Assembly: GCF_009569385.1 (NCBI RefSeq)
Contig: NZ_WBOF01000001.1
Location: 2,676,001 to 2,740,000 of the forward strand
Direction: 5' to 3'
DNA from: Streptomyces kaniharaensis
GTDB taxonomy: Bacteria; Actinomycetota; Actinomycetes; Streptomycetales; Streptomycetaceae
Length of the DNA: 64,000 bases
In this document: positions 51,778 to 61,034 of the stretch, in pieces
How the letters are laid out: each line of letters opens with the position of its first letter
Position numbering within the stretch: the first letter of the stretch is position 1
Program-made: the position numbers and the translations under genes
The notes under the pieces: model-generated
What the model saw: only the letters and a program-made list of their open reading frames with translations
What the model was told of the DNA's origin: nothing
The model's database searches: none

Positions 51778-52665
51778 ATGCGTTCCCCCCGGCTGACCGC
51801 CGCCAGCGCTGTGCTCGTCCTCACCGCCGGCACGGCGGCCGTCGGCGCGACCCCCGCCCTCGCCGCCGACGCCGCGCCCACGGCGACGGCGAGCCCGTCC
51901 GCCACGGCCACCGGGAACCCGACCGCTCCTGCCACCACTCCCGCGGCGACGCCCGGCGCCACCGCTGCCCCCACCACCACGCCCACCGCCACCACCACGC
52001 CCACCGCCACCGGCTCGCCCTGGCCGGCCGGCTGCCCGGAGGGCCCGATGGCGGCCCCGATGCCGGCCACCGGCAGCGGCCCGGCCGGCGGTGCCGTGGT
52101 GACCGGCGGGGCGCCCGGCGAACTGTCGGTCACCTTCGACAACATCGCCACCACGACGGTCCGGGAGCTGGCCACCACCTTCACCCTGACCGGCAAGGGC
52201 GGCGGGGCCGGTCTCGACGTCAAGCTGCGCGCGCCCGGCTCCGACTGGAAGCCGCTCACGGGAACGAACACGGGTGCCTACCAGCTCGCCCAGGGCGAGA
52301 AGCTGACCCTCCAGGTCCGGATCACCGCCGGCGCCCAGGCCACGCTCGGCGACTACCGGTTCTCCTTCGCGGCCAAGTCCGAGCTGCTGCCGAGCGGTTC
52401 GGCGCCCTCGAAGAAGTACACCTGCCCGCAGCTGGCCGGCACCTTCGGCGGCACGTTCACCGTCACCGACCACGCCGTCGCCACCACCTCCCCGGCCCCC
52501 GCGGCCCCCACCACCCCTGCCGCAACTCCCACCCGCACGCCCACCCAGCTCGCCGACACCGGCGCGGGCGCGAACACCTTCCCGATAGCCGTCACCGGGA
52601 CCGCCACCATCGCCGTCGGCGGCGCCCTCCTCCTCGTCACCCGCCGGCGGCGAGCCGAGGACTGA
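51778..52665 (+). CDS. Sortase-anchored surface protein (LAXTG type)
   Basis: 295 residues from ATG 51778. Signal peptide ends ATPALA. A Thr/Pro/Ala-rich stalk (residues 30-80) precedes a beta-domain (about 105-225: GELSVTFDNIATTTVRELAT, GLDVKLRAPGSDWKPL) with two cysteines, a second Thr/Pro linker, then the sorting signal LADTG near residue 260 with the hydrophobic AVTGTATIAVGGALLLV and tail TRRRRAED. LADTG fits class E sortases of Streptomyces, which attach chaplin-type proteins. Function of the exposed domain unknown. Confidence 0.88.
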   Translation: MRSPRLTAASAVLVLTAGTAAVGATPALAADAAPTATASPSATATGNPTAPATTPAATPGATAAPTTTPTATTTPTATGSPWPAGCPEGPMAAPMPATGSGPAGGAVVTGGAPGELSVTFDNIATTTVRELATTFTLTGKGGGAGLDVKLRAPGSDWKPLTGTNTGAYQLAQGEKLTLQVRITAGAQATLGDYRFSFAAKSELLPSGSAPSKKYTCPQLAGTFGGTFTVTDHAVATTSPAPAAPTTPAATPTRTPTQLADTGAGANTFPIAVTGTATIAVGGALLLVTRRRRAED

Positions 52666-52677
52666 TCCGTCCTCGGC

Positions 52678-53313
52678 CTACGACGCAGCCCGCAGCAGGG
52701 CCCCGTCCTGCCACTTGAGGATCTTGTCGAAGCTCACGATGGCACCCCGGAGGGGGTGGTTGCGGAGCTGGACGTGGTCGGTGAGGGCGTGGATGAGGAA
52801 GAGACCGCGGCCGGATTCCGCCGTGAGGTCGGGAAGGTTGTCGAGGTCGACCGGGCGGAGGGTGGGAGCCGACGGGCGACAGGGGAGGACGTGGGTGTCG
52901 TAGGGGCGGCCGTCGCGGCGGGAGCGGTGGACGGTGAACACCCGGTCAGGGACGGTGGCGCGGCCGCGGCGGGCGCGGCGCCGGGCCGGCCGCGGGGGCG
53001 GCGGGGCCACCGGGCGGCGCTGCGGCGCAGGCGGCGGCAGGGGGGCGGGCGCGGACAGGCCGGGGCCGGAGTCGGTGACCTCGATCCGCAGCCGGTCGCC
53101 GCTGATCGACGCGGTGACCTGGAAGCCCTCGTCGGGCCGCCCGCCCGCGCCGTGCTCGACGGCGTTGGCGCAGGCCTCGCTCAGGGCGACGCCGAGGTCG
53201 TCGGCGATCTGCGGGTCGACGCCCGCCGTCGCCATGGCGCCGAGCAGGATGCGCCGGGCCAGCGGAACGCTGACCGGGTCGCGCTTGAGGTGCAGAGTCC
53301 ACCAGATGTCCAC
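52678..53313 (-). CDS. HATPase (RsbW/SpoIIAB-like) with Pro-rich insertion
   Basis: 211 residues from GTG 53313, with GGAGGG seven bases before it. The ATP-binding core has the N box ADDLGVALSEACANAVEHGA (about 38-57), G1 LRIEVTDSGPGLS (about 76-87), and the later TAESGRGLFLIHALTDHVQL (G2). Between G1 and G2 lie about 70 extra residues, very rich in Pro and Arg (PLPPPAPQRRPVAPPPPRPA), where other family members have 10-20. It may keep anti-sigma kinase activity with an added interaction or lid segment. Confidence 0.85.
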   Translation of the reverse strand: MDIWWTLHLKRDPVSVPLARRILLGAMATAGVDPQIADDLGVALSEACANAVEHGAGGRPDEGFQVTASISGDRLRIEVTDSGPGLSAPAPLPPPAPQRRPVAPPPPRPARRRARRGRATVPDRVFTVHRSRRDGRPYDTHVLPCRPSAPTLRPVDLDNLPDLTAESGRGLFLIHALTDHVQLRNHPLRGAIVSFDKILKWQDGALLRAAS

Positions 53314-53542
53314 GGGAGGTCCCTCCTGGCTGCAGCTCCACATACAACTAGGTATCTCCGGGTGTTCCCGCGGCGAACCGTGACCGAGGTCCGCTACCGC
53401 CCGATCGGCGGATGGACTGCGGCCGTGGTCTGTGCCGCGCGGCGCACTCAGGGCCCTGCACGCCGCGGCCGAACGGGGCATTCGTAGGCATTTCCCACCC
53501 TGCCCACGGGGGCGTGGTAAGCGATGAGATGATGGCCCGGCC

Positions 53543-54376
53543 ATGACTGCCCTCGCCGCCGCCCCGCACCCGGGCGCCCTCGCACCGGACGCGCCGGTGG
53601 GGGCCGCCGCCTGGGATCTGCGGCTCGCCCGGGCCGTCCCGTTCGCGCTGGTCTGCACGCTGATAGCGGCGGCCGGGCACGCCCTGGCGGGCGGCGGGAA
53701 CGTCGCCCCGGCCGCCTTGGCGACGGGCTTCGCGGCGGTGCTGGTGCTCGCGGTGGCGTTCGGCGGACGGGAGCGTTCGCTCGCGGCCATCGCCGGTGCG
53801 CTGGGCGCGGGCCAGCTGGGTCTGCACTGTCTCTTCCACGCTTTCGGCGGCCAGGCCACCGCGCTGACCAGCATGGCCGGGATGCACCACGGCGGCTCCG
53901 GTCCGCTGACCCTGCCGCGGGTGGCCGGCCGGCTGATCTGCAACGAGTCCCACCCGGGCACGCTGGCCGGCCTGCCGGGGGGCCCGTCGGCCGAGCAGCT
54001 GGTGTCCTCGGCGGGGCTGGACCCGCGCGCCTTCGCGGACGTGCCGTGGTGGCAGGGCGGCCTGCTCGGCATGACGCCGTCGATGCTGGCGGGCCACCTG
54101 GCCGCGGCCCTGGTGGCCGGCTGGTGGCTGCGGCGCGGCGAGGCGGCGCTGTGGCGGCTGGTCCGGGTGGCCGCGACGGCCGCCAGGGAGCACTGGGCGG
54201 CGCCGCTGCGGACGGCGTTCGCGCTGGCCGCGGCGCTGCTGCGGGGGCTGTTCGGCGCGGCCGGTCCGGCCCGCCGGTTCGGTGTCCGGGGCGGGGAGCA
54301 CCCGCTGTCGACGGGTGCCGCGCTGCGGCACAGCGTGGTCCGGCGCGGCCCGCCGGTCGGGGCGTTCGCGTACTGA
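53543..54376 (+). CDS. Membrane protein upstream of the copper genes, His/Met-rich
   Basis: 277 residues from ATG 53543. Five or six hydrophobic segments (AVPFALVCTLIAAAGHALAG, VAPAALATGFAAVLVLAVAF, GLLGMTPSMLAGHLAAALVA). The segment GLHCLFHAFGGQATALTSMA then GMHHGG offers a Cys, three His and Met residues, reminiscent of copper-handling proteins. From memory, a gene like this precedes ycnI in Streptomyces. First gene of the copper cluster, 226 bases before ycnI. Confidence 0.75.
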   Translation: MTALAAAPHPGALAPDAPVGAAAWDLRLARAVPFALVCTLIAAAGHALAGGGNVAPAALATGFAAVLVLAVAFGGRERSLAAIAGALGAGQLGLHCLFHAFGGQATALTSMAGMHHGGSGPLTLPRVAGRLICNESHPGTLAGLPGGPSAEQLVSSAGLDPRAFADVPWWQGGLLGMTPSMLAGHLAAALVAGWWLRRGEAALWRLVRVAATAAREHWAAPLRTAFALAAALLRGLFGAAGPARRFGVRGGEHPLSTGAALRHSVVRRGPPVGAFAY

Positions 54377-54602
54377 TCTCACCCTCGCCCGTCAACGGAC
54401 AGGAGGGGCCCACCTGGTGCCCCCGTCCGTACCGGGTGCCGGGCGTGCGCAGTCGCCGGGCCGTACCCGCGTCGATCTCGCGGCGGCGGTCCGTCCGCAG
54501 CTCCACCCCCACGACCCCACGTGCGGACCCCGCCGAGGCACGGTTCCACCGTTCGCCCGCGAGCAGGGGGTCCGCCGAGCTCCGAACGGAGACCTCCGAA
54601 TC

Positions 54603-55376
54603 ATGCGTTCCCTTCCCACCCGCCGTATCGCCGCCGCCGTCGCCGCTGCCGCCACCTCCGTCGTGGTGCTGGCCGGCCCGGCGTTCGCGCACGTCACCGT
54701 GAACCCGGGCACGGCCTCGCAGGGCGGTTACACGGCCGTCGACTTCCGGGTGCCGAACGAGAGCGACACCGCCAGCACGGTGAAGCTGGAGGTCAACCTC
54801 CCGCTGGACCACCCGCTGGCCTCCGTCCGGACCCTCCCGATGCCGGGCTGGACCGCGACCGTCGAGAAGGCCAAGCTCGACAAGCCGATCAAGGTGCACG
54901 GCAACGACGTCAACGAGGCCGTCTCCAAGATCACCTGGACCGCCGACGCGGGCATCAAGATCGCCCCCGGCCAGTTCCAGGAGTTCCGCGTCTCGCTCGG
55001 CCCGCTGCCGACCGACTCCGACAGCCTGGTCTTCAAGGCCCTCCAGAGCTACGACAACGGCGACATCGTCCGCTGGATCGACGAGTCCAAGGACGGCCAG
55101 CCCGAGCCGGCCCACCCGGCGCCCGTCCTGAAGCTCACCAAGGCCGCCGGCGGCGACGGCCACGGCGACGGCCACGGCGGGGTCACCGCCTCCCCGGCCG
55201 CGGACGGCCACGGCCACGGCGACAGCGAGGACCAGGCCCAGGCCTCGTACGGCGGCAAGAAGAGCAGTGACTCCACCGCCCGGGTGCTCGGCGTGGTCGG
55301 CATCGTGGTCGGCGTGATCGGCACCGCCGTCGGCGTCCTCGGCCTGCGCCGCAAGAGCAGCGGCTCCGCCTCCTGA
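54603..55376 (+). CDS. YcnI-like copper-binding protein (DUF1775)
   Basis: 257 residues from ATG 54603. Signal peptide ends GPAFA, exposing an N-terminal His (HVTVNPGTASQGGYTAVDFR), the copper-binding His of YcnI-type proteins. The DUF1775 beta-domain covers about 30-175 (VNLPLDHPLASVRTLPMPGW, ITWTADAGIKIAPGQFQEFR). A His-rich patch (GDGHGDGHGG, DGHGHGDSED) follows, then one C-terminal helix (VLGVVGIVVGVIGTAVGVLG). Exported copper chaperone for cytochrome oxidase or copper import. Confidence 0.92.
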   Translation: MRSLPTRRIAAAVAAAATSVVVLAGPAFAHVTVNPGTASQGGYTAVDFRVPNESDTASTVKLEVNLPLDHPLASVRTLPMPGWTATVEKAKLDKPIKVHGNDVNEAVSKITWTADAGIKIAPGQFQEFRVSLGPLPTDSDSLVFKALQSYDNGDIVRWIDESKDGQPEPAHPAPVLKLTKAAGGDGHGDGHGGVTASPAADGHGHGDSEDQAQASYGGKKSSDSTARVLGVVGIVVGVIGTAVGVLGLRRKSSGSAS

Positions 55377-55454
55377 CCCCCGCGCCGGCGGGGCCGTACC
55401 CGCACCCCGGGTACGGCCCCGCCGGCGGTCCACCGCGCACGATCGGAACTCCCC

Positions 55455-56123
55455 ATGCCCCGCACCACCCGCGCCCCCCGCCTAGTCGGAGCCGCCGCCC
55501 TCGCGCTGGCCGCCGCCCTCGCGCTGACCGCCTGCGGCTCCTCCGGCGACGGCTCCGGCACCACCAAGGTCACGCAGCAGAAGGACGCCTCGCCGTACGA
55601 GGGCACCAAGCTCGTGAAGAACTTCGAGAAGCCGGACCTCCAGCTCACCGACACCTCCGGCCAGCCCTTCGACCTGCGGCAGAAGACCAACGGCAAGGCC
55701 ACGCTGCTCTTCTTCGGCTACACCAGCTGCCCGGACGTCTGCCCGACCACCATGGGCGACATCGGCGTCGCGATGAAGAAGCTCTCCCCCGAGGAGCGGC
55801 AGAAGATCGACGTCGTGTTCGTCTCCACCGACCCGCAGCGCGACACCCCCAAGGTGCTGCGCACCTGGCTCGACTCGATGGGCAGCGACTTCATAGGCCT
55901 CACCGGCGACCTGGAGAAGGTGAAGACCGCCGCCAAGTCGCTCGGCATCATGATCGAGGACCCGGTGGTGAACGCCGACGGCACCGTCACCTCCACCCAC
56001 GGCGCCCAGGTGCTGGCCTTCCTCCCCTCGGACGACAAGGCGCACGTGCTCTACCTCGGCGGCACCGAGGTCAAGACCTACGAGCACGACCTGCCGCTGC
56101 TCGCCCAGGGGGTCGCGGCATGA
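55455..56123 (+). CDS. Sco1/SenC-type copper chaperone lipoprotein
   Basis: 222 residues from ATG 55455. Lipoprotein signal with lipobox LTAC. Thioredoxin-like Sco fold with the copper/redox motif FGYTSCPDVCPTTMGD (CxxxC) and the partner His in VTSTHGAQVLAF near residue 175. Delivers copper to the CuA site of cytochrome c oxidase. Its stop overlaps the start of the PCuAC gene (ATGA). Confidence 0.95.
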   Translation: MPRTTRAPRLVGAAALALAAALALTACGSSGDGSGTTKVTQQKDASPYEGTKLVKNFEKPDLQLTDTSGQPFDLRQKTNGKATLLFFGYTSCPDVCPTTMGDIGVAMKKLSPEERQKIDVVFVSTDPQRDTPKVLRTWLDSMGSDFIGLTGDLEKVKTAAKSLGIMIEDPVVNADGTVTSTHGAQVLAFLPSDDKAHVLYLGGTEVKTYEHDLPLLAQGVAA

Positions 56124-56623
56124 AGGCCACCGGCCGCGCGACGCTCGGCTTCCGGCGGACGGCGCTCACGGGGGCGGTACTGGCGACGGCCCTGGGCGGC
56201 GGCGCCATCCTGGTCGCCTGCAACGCGGGCGGCCAGGACGGCGCCGCCGACGGACCGGCCCGGCTGAGCGTCGCCGACTCCTACATCCCGCTGCCCCCGG
56301 CCGGCGGGATGGCGGCCGGCTACCTGACCGTGCGCAACGACGGCGGGCAGGACCAGCTGGTCAAGGTGGCCAGCCCGGGCGCCGAGTCGGTCACCATGCA
56401 CCGCTCGACCCCGTCGAGCATGGAGCAGATCGGCAGCCTGGACGTGCCCGCGCACGGCGCGCTGCAGTTCACCCGGGGCGGCACCCACCTGATGATCATG
56501 GGATGGCAGAAGGCTCCCGCCCTGGGGGACGAGCTGGAGCTCGACCTGACCTTCGCCAAGTCCGGCACCATCTCCGTCAGGGTGCCGGTCAAGGAGCTCA
56601 CCTATCGCCCCGGCCAGAGTTAA
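56120..56623 (+). CDS. PCuAC copper chaperone (lipoprotein-like)
   Basis: 167 residues. An N-terminal membrane/lipobox-like segment (TALTGAVLATALGGGAILVA, then C) and the PCuAC copper motif H-M-X10-M-X21-H-X-M: VTMHRSTPSSMEQIGSL (Met and His) to THLMIMGWQKAP (His, Met). Loads Cu(I) for cytochrome oxidase or Sco1. Overlaps sco1 by four bases and is followed closely by copC-copD. Confidence 0.93.
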   Translation: MKATGRATLGFRRTALTGAVLATALGGGAILVACNAGGQDGAADGPARLSVADSYIPLPPAGGMAAGYLTVRNDGGQDQLVKVASPGAESVTMHRSTPSSMEQIGSLDVPAHGALQFTRGGTHLMIMGWQKAPALGDELELDLTFAKSGTISVRVPVKELTYRPGQS

Positions 56624-56635
56624 GGGGTCCGCCAC

Positions 56636-58660
56636 ATGCCGAACGGCCTGTCCGCACACCGCCGCCGGACCGCCGGACTGCTCGGGGTACTCGGCGCGCC
56701 GCTCACGCTGATGTTCGCCGGCGCCGGTCCGGCGTCCGCGCACGCCACCCTGGAAGCCACCGACCCGCACCAGAACTCGGTGGTCGCCGCCGCCCCGCAA
56801 GCGGTCACGCTCACCTTCAGCGAGTCCGTGTCGCTCTCGGGCGACTCCGTCCGGGTCCTCGATCCGGCCGGAAAGGCGGTGGACACCGGCAACCCCGGAC
56901 ACGCCGACGGCAGGGGCAACACCGCCCGGGTCGGGCTGAACAGCGGGCTCGCCAACGGCACGTACACCGTGGCCTGGCGGGCCGTCTCGGAGGACTCGCA
57001 CCCCATCGGCGGCGCGTTCACCTTCTCCATCGGCGCGCCCTCCGACACCTCGGTGTCCACCACCGCACTCCAGAGCGCCAAGGCCGACGGCGTGGTCGCC
57101 GCGCTGTACGGCACCGGCCGCACCGTCGCGTACGCGGCGTTCGCGCTGCTCGCCGGGGTCGCCGCGTTCGTCCTCGTCTGCTGGCCCGCCGGGGTGGCCC
57201 GGCGCCCGGTGCAGCGGCTGCTGATGACCGGCTGGGTGGCGCTGCTGGTGTCCACCGTCGCGGTCCTGATGCTGCGCGGCCCGTACGAGCGCGGCTCGGG
57301 GATCGGGCAGGCCCTCGACCTGTCGCTGGTGCGCACCACCCTGGACGAGCGGATCGGCACGGCGCTGGCCGCCCGGCTGCTGCTGCTCGCGGCGAGCGGG
57401 GTGTTCCTGTCGCTGCTGGTCGGGCAGCTGGGGCAGCCCGCCGCGGAGCCGGCGAAGCCCCGGAACGAGGCCGAGAACGAGGCCGCGAACGAGAGCGACA
57501 GCGACGACACCGAGGCCGCCGAACTGCGGGAGCTGGAGCGGCGCGCCGTCGAACGTCCGCAGCGCGAGGTGCGGCTCGGCCTCGGCGTCGCCGGGCTGGT
57601 GCTGGCGGTCGCCCTGGCGGCGACCTGGGCCGGCGCCGACCACGCCTCGGTGGGCATCCAGGTCTGGCTGGCGCTGCCGCTCGGACTGCTGCACCTGATC
57701 GCCATGGCGGTCTGGCTGGGCGGCCTCGCCGCGCTGCTGGTCGCGCTCCGCGAGGGCGTCGGCGCGGAGGTCGTCGACCGCTTCTCGAAGATCGCCTTCG
57801 GCGCCGTCGCGCTGCTCACCGCCACCGGGATCTACCAGTCCTGGCGCGGCCTCGGCAGCTGGGGCGCGCTGACCGGCACCGAGTACGGGCGGCTGCTGCT
57901 GGTGAAGACGGGCTGCGTGGTCGCGATGCTCGGCGTCGCCTGGACCTCCCGCTCCTGGCTGGCCCGGCTCCGCTCGGCCCCCGCCGAGGCGGCCGAGGTC
58001 GAGACGGCCGAGCTGCCGGAGCCGGTCGCCGTCGCGGCGCACTCCGACGACCCCGTCCGGCAGGCGCAGCTGGCCCGCCAGCAGGCCGCCCGGGAGCACG
58101 CCGGACGGGACCGCGGGCTGACCCCGAGCCGGGCCGGGCTGCGCCGCTCGGTGCTGGTCGAGGCGGCGGTCGCGGTGGCCGTGCTGGCAGTCACCACCAT
58201 GCTCACCAACTCCCCGCCCGGGCGCGTCGCGAGCGAGGTCAAGGCCGGGGGCGCCGGGGGTGCCGCCGGGGCGCCGGTGGCCGGCGGGGCCGCCACCGCG
58301 CAGACCGAGCCGGGCCGCACCCTGGAGCTCAAGCTCCCGTACGACACCAAGGGCCGCACCCCGAACGCCAAGGGCACCGCGACCGTCACCCTCAACCCGG
58401 CCCGGACCGGCCCCAACGAGGTGCACCTCAGGCTGGACGGCACGGACGGGCAGCCGGTCGACGTCCCGGAGGTGCAGCTCGCCTTCACCCTGCCGGACCG
58501 CGACCTCGGCCCGCTGCCAGTGACGCTCACCCCCGGGGGCACCGGCCGCTGGAGCGGCACGGCGCAGCTGCCGCTGGCCGGCACCTGGGTGGTGTCGGTG
58601 CAGATCCGTTCCTCCGACATCGACCAGACCACCCCGACGCAGTCGCTGAAGATCGGGTGA
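56636..58660 (+). CDS. CopC-CopD fusion copper-import protein
   Basis: 674 residues from ATG 56636. A signal peptide ends GPASA; the mature protein begins with His (HATLEATDPHQNSVVAAAPQ), the CopC Cu(II) site. CopC covers about 30-140. Then the CopD membrane domain has eight or nine helices (ALYGTGRTVAYAAFALLAGV, GLLHLIAMAVWLGGLAALLV, AVALLTATGIYQSW). A highly charged segment (PRNEAENEAANESDSDDTEA) separates two helices. A C-terminal beta-domain (about 545-674) looks like an extra copper-binding FixH-like domain. Its TGA overlaps the DyP start. Confidence 0.93.
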   Translation: MPNGLSAHRRRTAGLLGVLGAPLTLMFAGAGPASAHATLEATDPHQNSVVAAAPQAVTLTFSESVSLSGDSVRVLDPAGKAVDTGNPGHADGRGNTARVGLNSGLANGTYTVAWRAVSEDSHPIGGAFTFSIGAPSDTSVSTTALQSAKADGVVAALYGTGRTVAYAAFALLAGVAAFVLVCWPAGVARRPVQRLLMTGWVALLVSTVAVLMLRGPYERGSGIGQALDLSLVRTTLDERIGTALAARLLLLAASGVFLSLLVGQLGQPAAEPAKPRNEAENEAANESDSDDTEAAELRELERRAVERPQREVRLGLGVAGLVLAVALAATWAGADHASVGIQVWLALPLGLLHLIAMAVWLGGLAALLVALREGVGAEVVDRFSKIAFGAVALLTATGIYQSWRGLGSWGALTGTEYGRLLLVKTGCVVAMLGVAWTSRSWLARLRSAPAEAAEVETAELPEPVAVAAHSDDPVRQAQLARQQAAREHAGRDRGLTPSRAGLRRSVLVEAAVAVAVLAVTTMLTNSPPGRVASEVKAGGAGGAAGAPVAGGAATAQTEPGRTLELKLPYDTKGRTPNAKGTATVTLNPARTGPNEVHLRLDGTDGQPVDVPEVQLAFTLPDRDLGPLPVTLTPGGTGRWSGTAQLPLAGTWVVSVQIRSSDIDQTTPTQSLKIG

Positions 58661-59925
58661 GCGCGGTGGACGAGACCGCTGCGCCGGCACGGACCGGCGT
58701 CACCCGGCGGGCGCTGCTCGGCACCGCCGGCGCCGGACTGGTGGCCGGCGCGGGCGCCGGGGTCGCCGGGGCCGTCGCCCTGGACCGCGGCCCCGGCGCC
58801 GGCACCGCCCCCGCGGCCGGCGGGGCGCTCGGCGCGGCCCGGGTGCCGTTCCACGGCGAGCACCAGGCCGGCATCCTCGAACCGCAGCAGGCCCGGGTCC
58901 AGCTGGCCGCCTTCGACCTGGCCGACGGCGCCGGGCGGGACGGGCTGCGCGGGCTGCTCCGGCGCTGGTCGCGGACGGCGGCCCGGCTGACCGCCGGGGA
59001 GCCCGCCGAGGAGTTCGAGAACCAGGTCGCCCTGGACGCCGGCCCGTGCTCGCTGACCCTCACCTTCGGTTTCGGCGCCACCCTGTTCGACCGGACCGCA
59101 CTGGCCGACCGCCGCCCGCCCGGGCTCGAACCGCTGCCGTCCTTCCCGGGCGACGCGCTCGATCCGGCCCGCGGCGACGGCGACCTGTTCGTCCAGATCG
59201 GCGCCGACGACGCCCTGGTGGCCGTGCACGCCCTGCGGGTGCTCCAGCGCCAGGCGGCCGGGACGGCGGCGCTGCGCTGGCAGTGCGCCGGCTTCGCCCG
59301 CACGCCCGGCGCCACCCCGCACCCGATGACCAGCCGCAACCTGATGGGCCAGATCGACGGCAGCAACAATCCGAGGCCCGCCGACGACGGCTTCGCCGCC
59401 ACGGTGTTCGCCGGCGCCGACCAGCCCGCCTGGCTGGCCGGCGGCTCGTACCTGGTGTTCCGGCGGATCCGGATGCTGCTGGACCACTGGGAGGCGCTGC
59501 CGCCGGACCGGCAGGAGCGGGTGATCGGGCGGCGCAAGTCGGACGGCGCACCGCTCGGCGCGCCCGCCGGGGCCGGCGAGCACGCGCCGGTGGACCTGTC
59601 CGCGCAGGGCCCGGACGGCGGCCTGGTGATCCCCGCCGACGCGCACATCCGGGTCGCCGCCCCGGCGGCCAACGGCGGCGCGGCCATGCTGCGGCGCGGA
59701 TTCTCGTACCACGACGGCCTGTTGGCGGACGGCTCGCCGGACGCCGGGCTGCTCTTCCTCGCCTTCCAGGCAGACCCGCGCAAGGGCTTCACCCCGGTGC
59801 AGCGCAAGCTGTCCCGCGGCGACGGCCTCTCCCGCTTCCTGCGGCACGAGGCGAGCGGCGTGTACGCGGTGCCGCCGGGCGTCCCGGAGGGCGGCTACGT
59901 CGGGCAGCAGCTGCTGGAGGGATGA
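58657..59925 (+). CDS. Tat-exported dye-decolorizing (DyP) peroxidase
   Basis: 422 residues from GTG 58657 (or 58666), overlapping the CopD stop (GTGA). A twin-arginine signal (TRRALLGTAGAGLVAGAGAG) suggests export of folded, heme-loaded enzyme. DyP features are LMGQIDGSNNPRPADDGFAA (GXXDG with the distal Asp), HIRVAAPAANGGAAMLRRGF (heme His, Arg) and LLFLAFQADPRKGFTPVQ. Heme peroxidase of the EfeB-like type. Co-expression with copper genes fits known Streptomyces links of DyP and copper proteins in glycan/wall oxidation. Confidence 0.93.
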   Translation: MSAVDETAAPARTGVTRRALLGTAGAGLVAGAGAGVAGAVALDRGPGAGTAPAAGGALGAARVPFHGEHQAGILEPQQARVQLAAFDLADGAGRDGLRGLLRRWSRTAARLTAGEPAEEFENQVALDAGPCSLTLTFGFGATLFDRTALADRRPPGLEPLPSFPGDALDPARGDGDLFVQIGADDALVAVHALRVLQRQAAGTAALRWQCAGFARTPGATPHPMTSRNLMGQIDGSNNPRPADDGFAATVFAGADQPAWLAGGSYLVFRRIRMLLDHWEALPPDRQERVIGRRKSDGAPLGAPAGAGEHAPVDLSAQGPDGGLVIPADAHIRVAAPAANGGAAMLRRGFSYHDGLLADGSPDAGLLFLAFQADPRKGFTPVQRKLSRGDGLSRFLRHEASGVYAVPPGVPEGGYVGQQLLEG

Positions 59926-59939
59926 CGGCAGCACGTGGT

Positions 59940-59969
59940 CCCGCCCACTGAAACGCTTTCATGGGCGGG
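59940..59969 (+). terminator. Hairpin between the DyP gene and pheA
   Basis: CCCGCCCA (59940-59947) pairs with TGGGCGGG (59962-59969), starting 14 bases after the DyP stop. Inside the loop is a second dyad, TGAAA-CGC-TTTCA (59949-59961). Confidence 0.7.
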
Positions 59970-60018
59970 GAACGGAGTGGTTATGGTGACTACTTCGGTC
60001 AGACGAGACGGAGACGGC

Positions 60019-60954
60019 ATGTCGGCGACCCGCTACACCTACCTCGGCCCGGCGGGCACCTTCACCGAGGCGGCGCTGCGCACCCTGCCGGAGGCGGCGA
60101 CCCGGGAGCTGGTGCCGCTGGCCTCGGTGCCGCTGGTGCTGGACGCGGTGCGCGCCGGCGAGGCCTCGGGCGCCTTCGTGCCGATCGAGAACTCGGTCGA
60201 GGGCGCGGTCACCGCGACCAACGACGAACTGGCCTCCGGCGCCCCGCTGATGATCTACCGCGAGGTGCTGCTGCCGATCTCCTTCGCGCTGCTGGTGAGG
60301 CCGGGGACGGAGCTGTCCGAGATCAGGACGGTGACCAGCCACCCGGTGGCCCAGCCGCAGGTGCGCCGCTGGCTGGCGGCCAACCTGCCGGACGCGCGGT
60401 GGGAGTCGGCCGCGTCCAACGCGGACGGCGCCCGGCTGGTCTCCGAGGGGCGGTACGACGGCGCGTTCGCGGGCGAGTTCGCCGCGCCGATCTACGGGCT
60501 GGACCCGCTGGTCAAGGACATCGCCGACGCGCAGAACGCGACCACCCGGTTCATCCTGGTCGGCCGGCCCGGGCGGGTCTCCTCGCCGACCGGCGCGGAC
60601 AAGACCTCGATGGTGGTCTGGCTGCCGGACGACCACCCGGGTGCGCTGCTGGAGCTGCTCCAGGAGTTCGCGGTGCGCGGGATCAACCTGATGCGGATCG
60701 AGTCCCGGCCGACGGGCGAGGGGCTGGGCAGCTACTGCTTCCTGATCGACTGCGAGGGCCACCTGTCCGAGCGCCGGGTGGGCGAGGCCCTGATGGGGCT
60801 CAGGCGGATCTGCCCGCAGGTGCGTTTCCTCGGGTCCTATCCGCGCGCCGATCAGCAGGCGCCGACGCACCGGCGGCCAGGGACGTCCGACGAGGATTTC
60901 GCGGCGGCGGCGGACTGGCTCTCCCGCGCCCTCGACGGCCGCGGCGACATCTGA
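60019..60954 (+). CDS. pheA: Prephenate dehydratase
   Basis: 311 residues from ATG 60019 (ATG 59983 upstream is an alternative). Converts prephenate to phenylpyruvate for phenylalanine. The catalytic domain contains YTYLGPAGTFTEAALRTL, VPIENSVEGAVTATNDEL, TSHPVAQPQVRRWL and the Thr-Thr-Arg motif in NATTRFILVG. A C-terminal ACT domain follows (MVVWLPDDHPGALLELLQEF, GINLMRIESRPTGEGLGSYC), with the ESRP phenylalanine-binding motif giving feedback control. No chorismate mutase is fused. Confidence 0.96.
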   Translation: MSATRYTYLGPAGTFTEAALRTLPEAATRELVPLASVPLVLDAVRAGEASGAFVPIENSVEGAVTATNDELASGAPLMIYREVLLPISFALLVRPGTELSEIRTVTSHPVAQPQVRRWLAANLPDARWESAASNADGARLVSEGRYDGAFAGEFAAPIYGLDPLVKDIADAQNATTRFILVGRPGRVSSPTGADKTSMVVWLPDDHPGALLELLQEFAVRGINLMRIESRPTGEGLGSYCFLIDCEGHLSERRVGEALMGLRRICPQVRFLGSYPRADQQAPTHRRPGTSDEDFAAAADWLSRALDGRGDI

Positions 60955-61034
60955 GCGACGCCTATTGTCCTTCTGACCTTTTCCGACTGTTTTCGACCCG
61001 GGATCACCGGGCGGGACGGGTGACCGCACCCGCC

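Noticed and set aside
59949..59961. LacI-type operator TGAAA-CGC-TTTCA
   Set aside because: It lies in the loop of a GC stem right after the DyP stop and is better explained as part of a terminator hairpin; no LacI gene is near.
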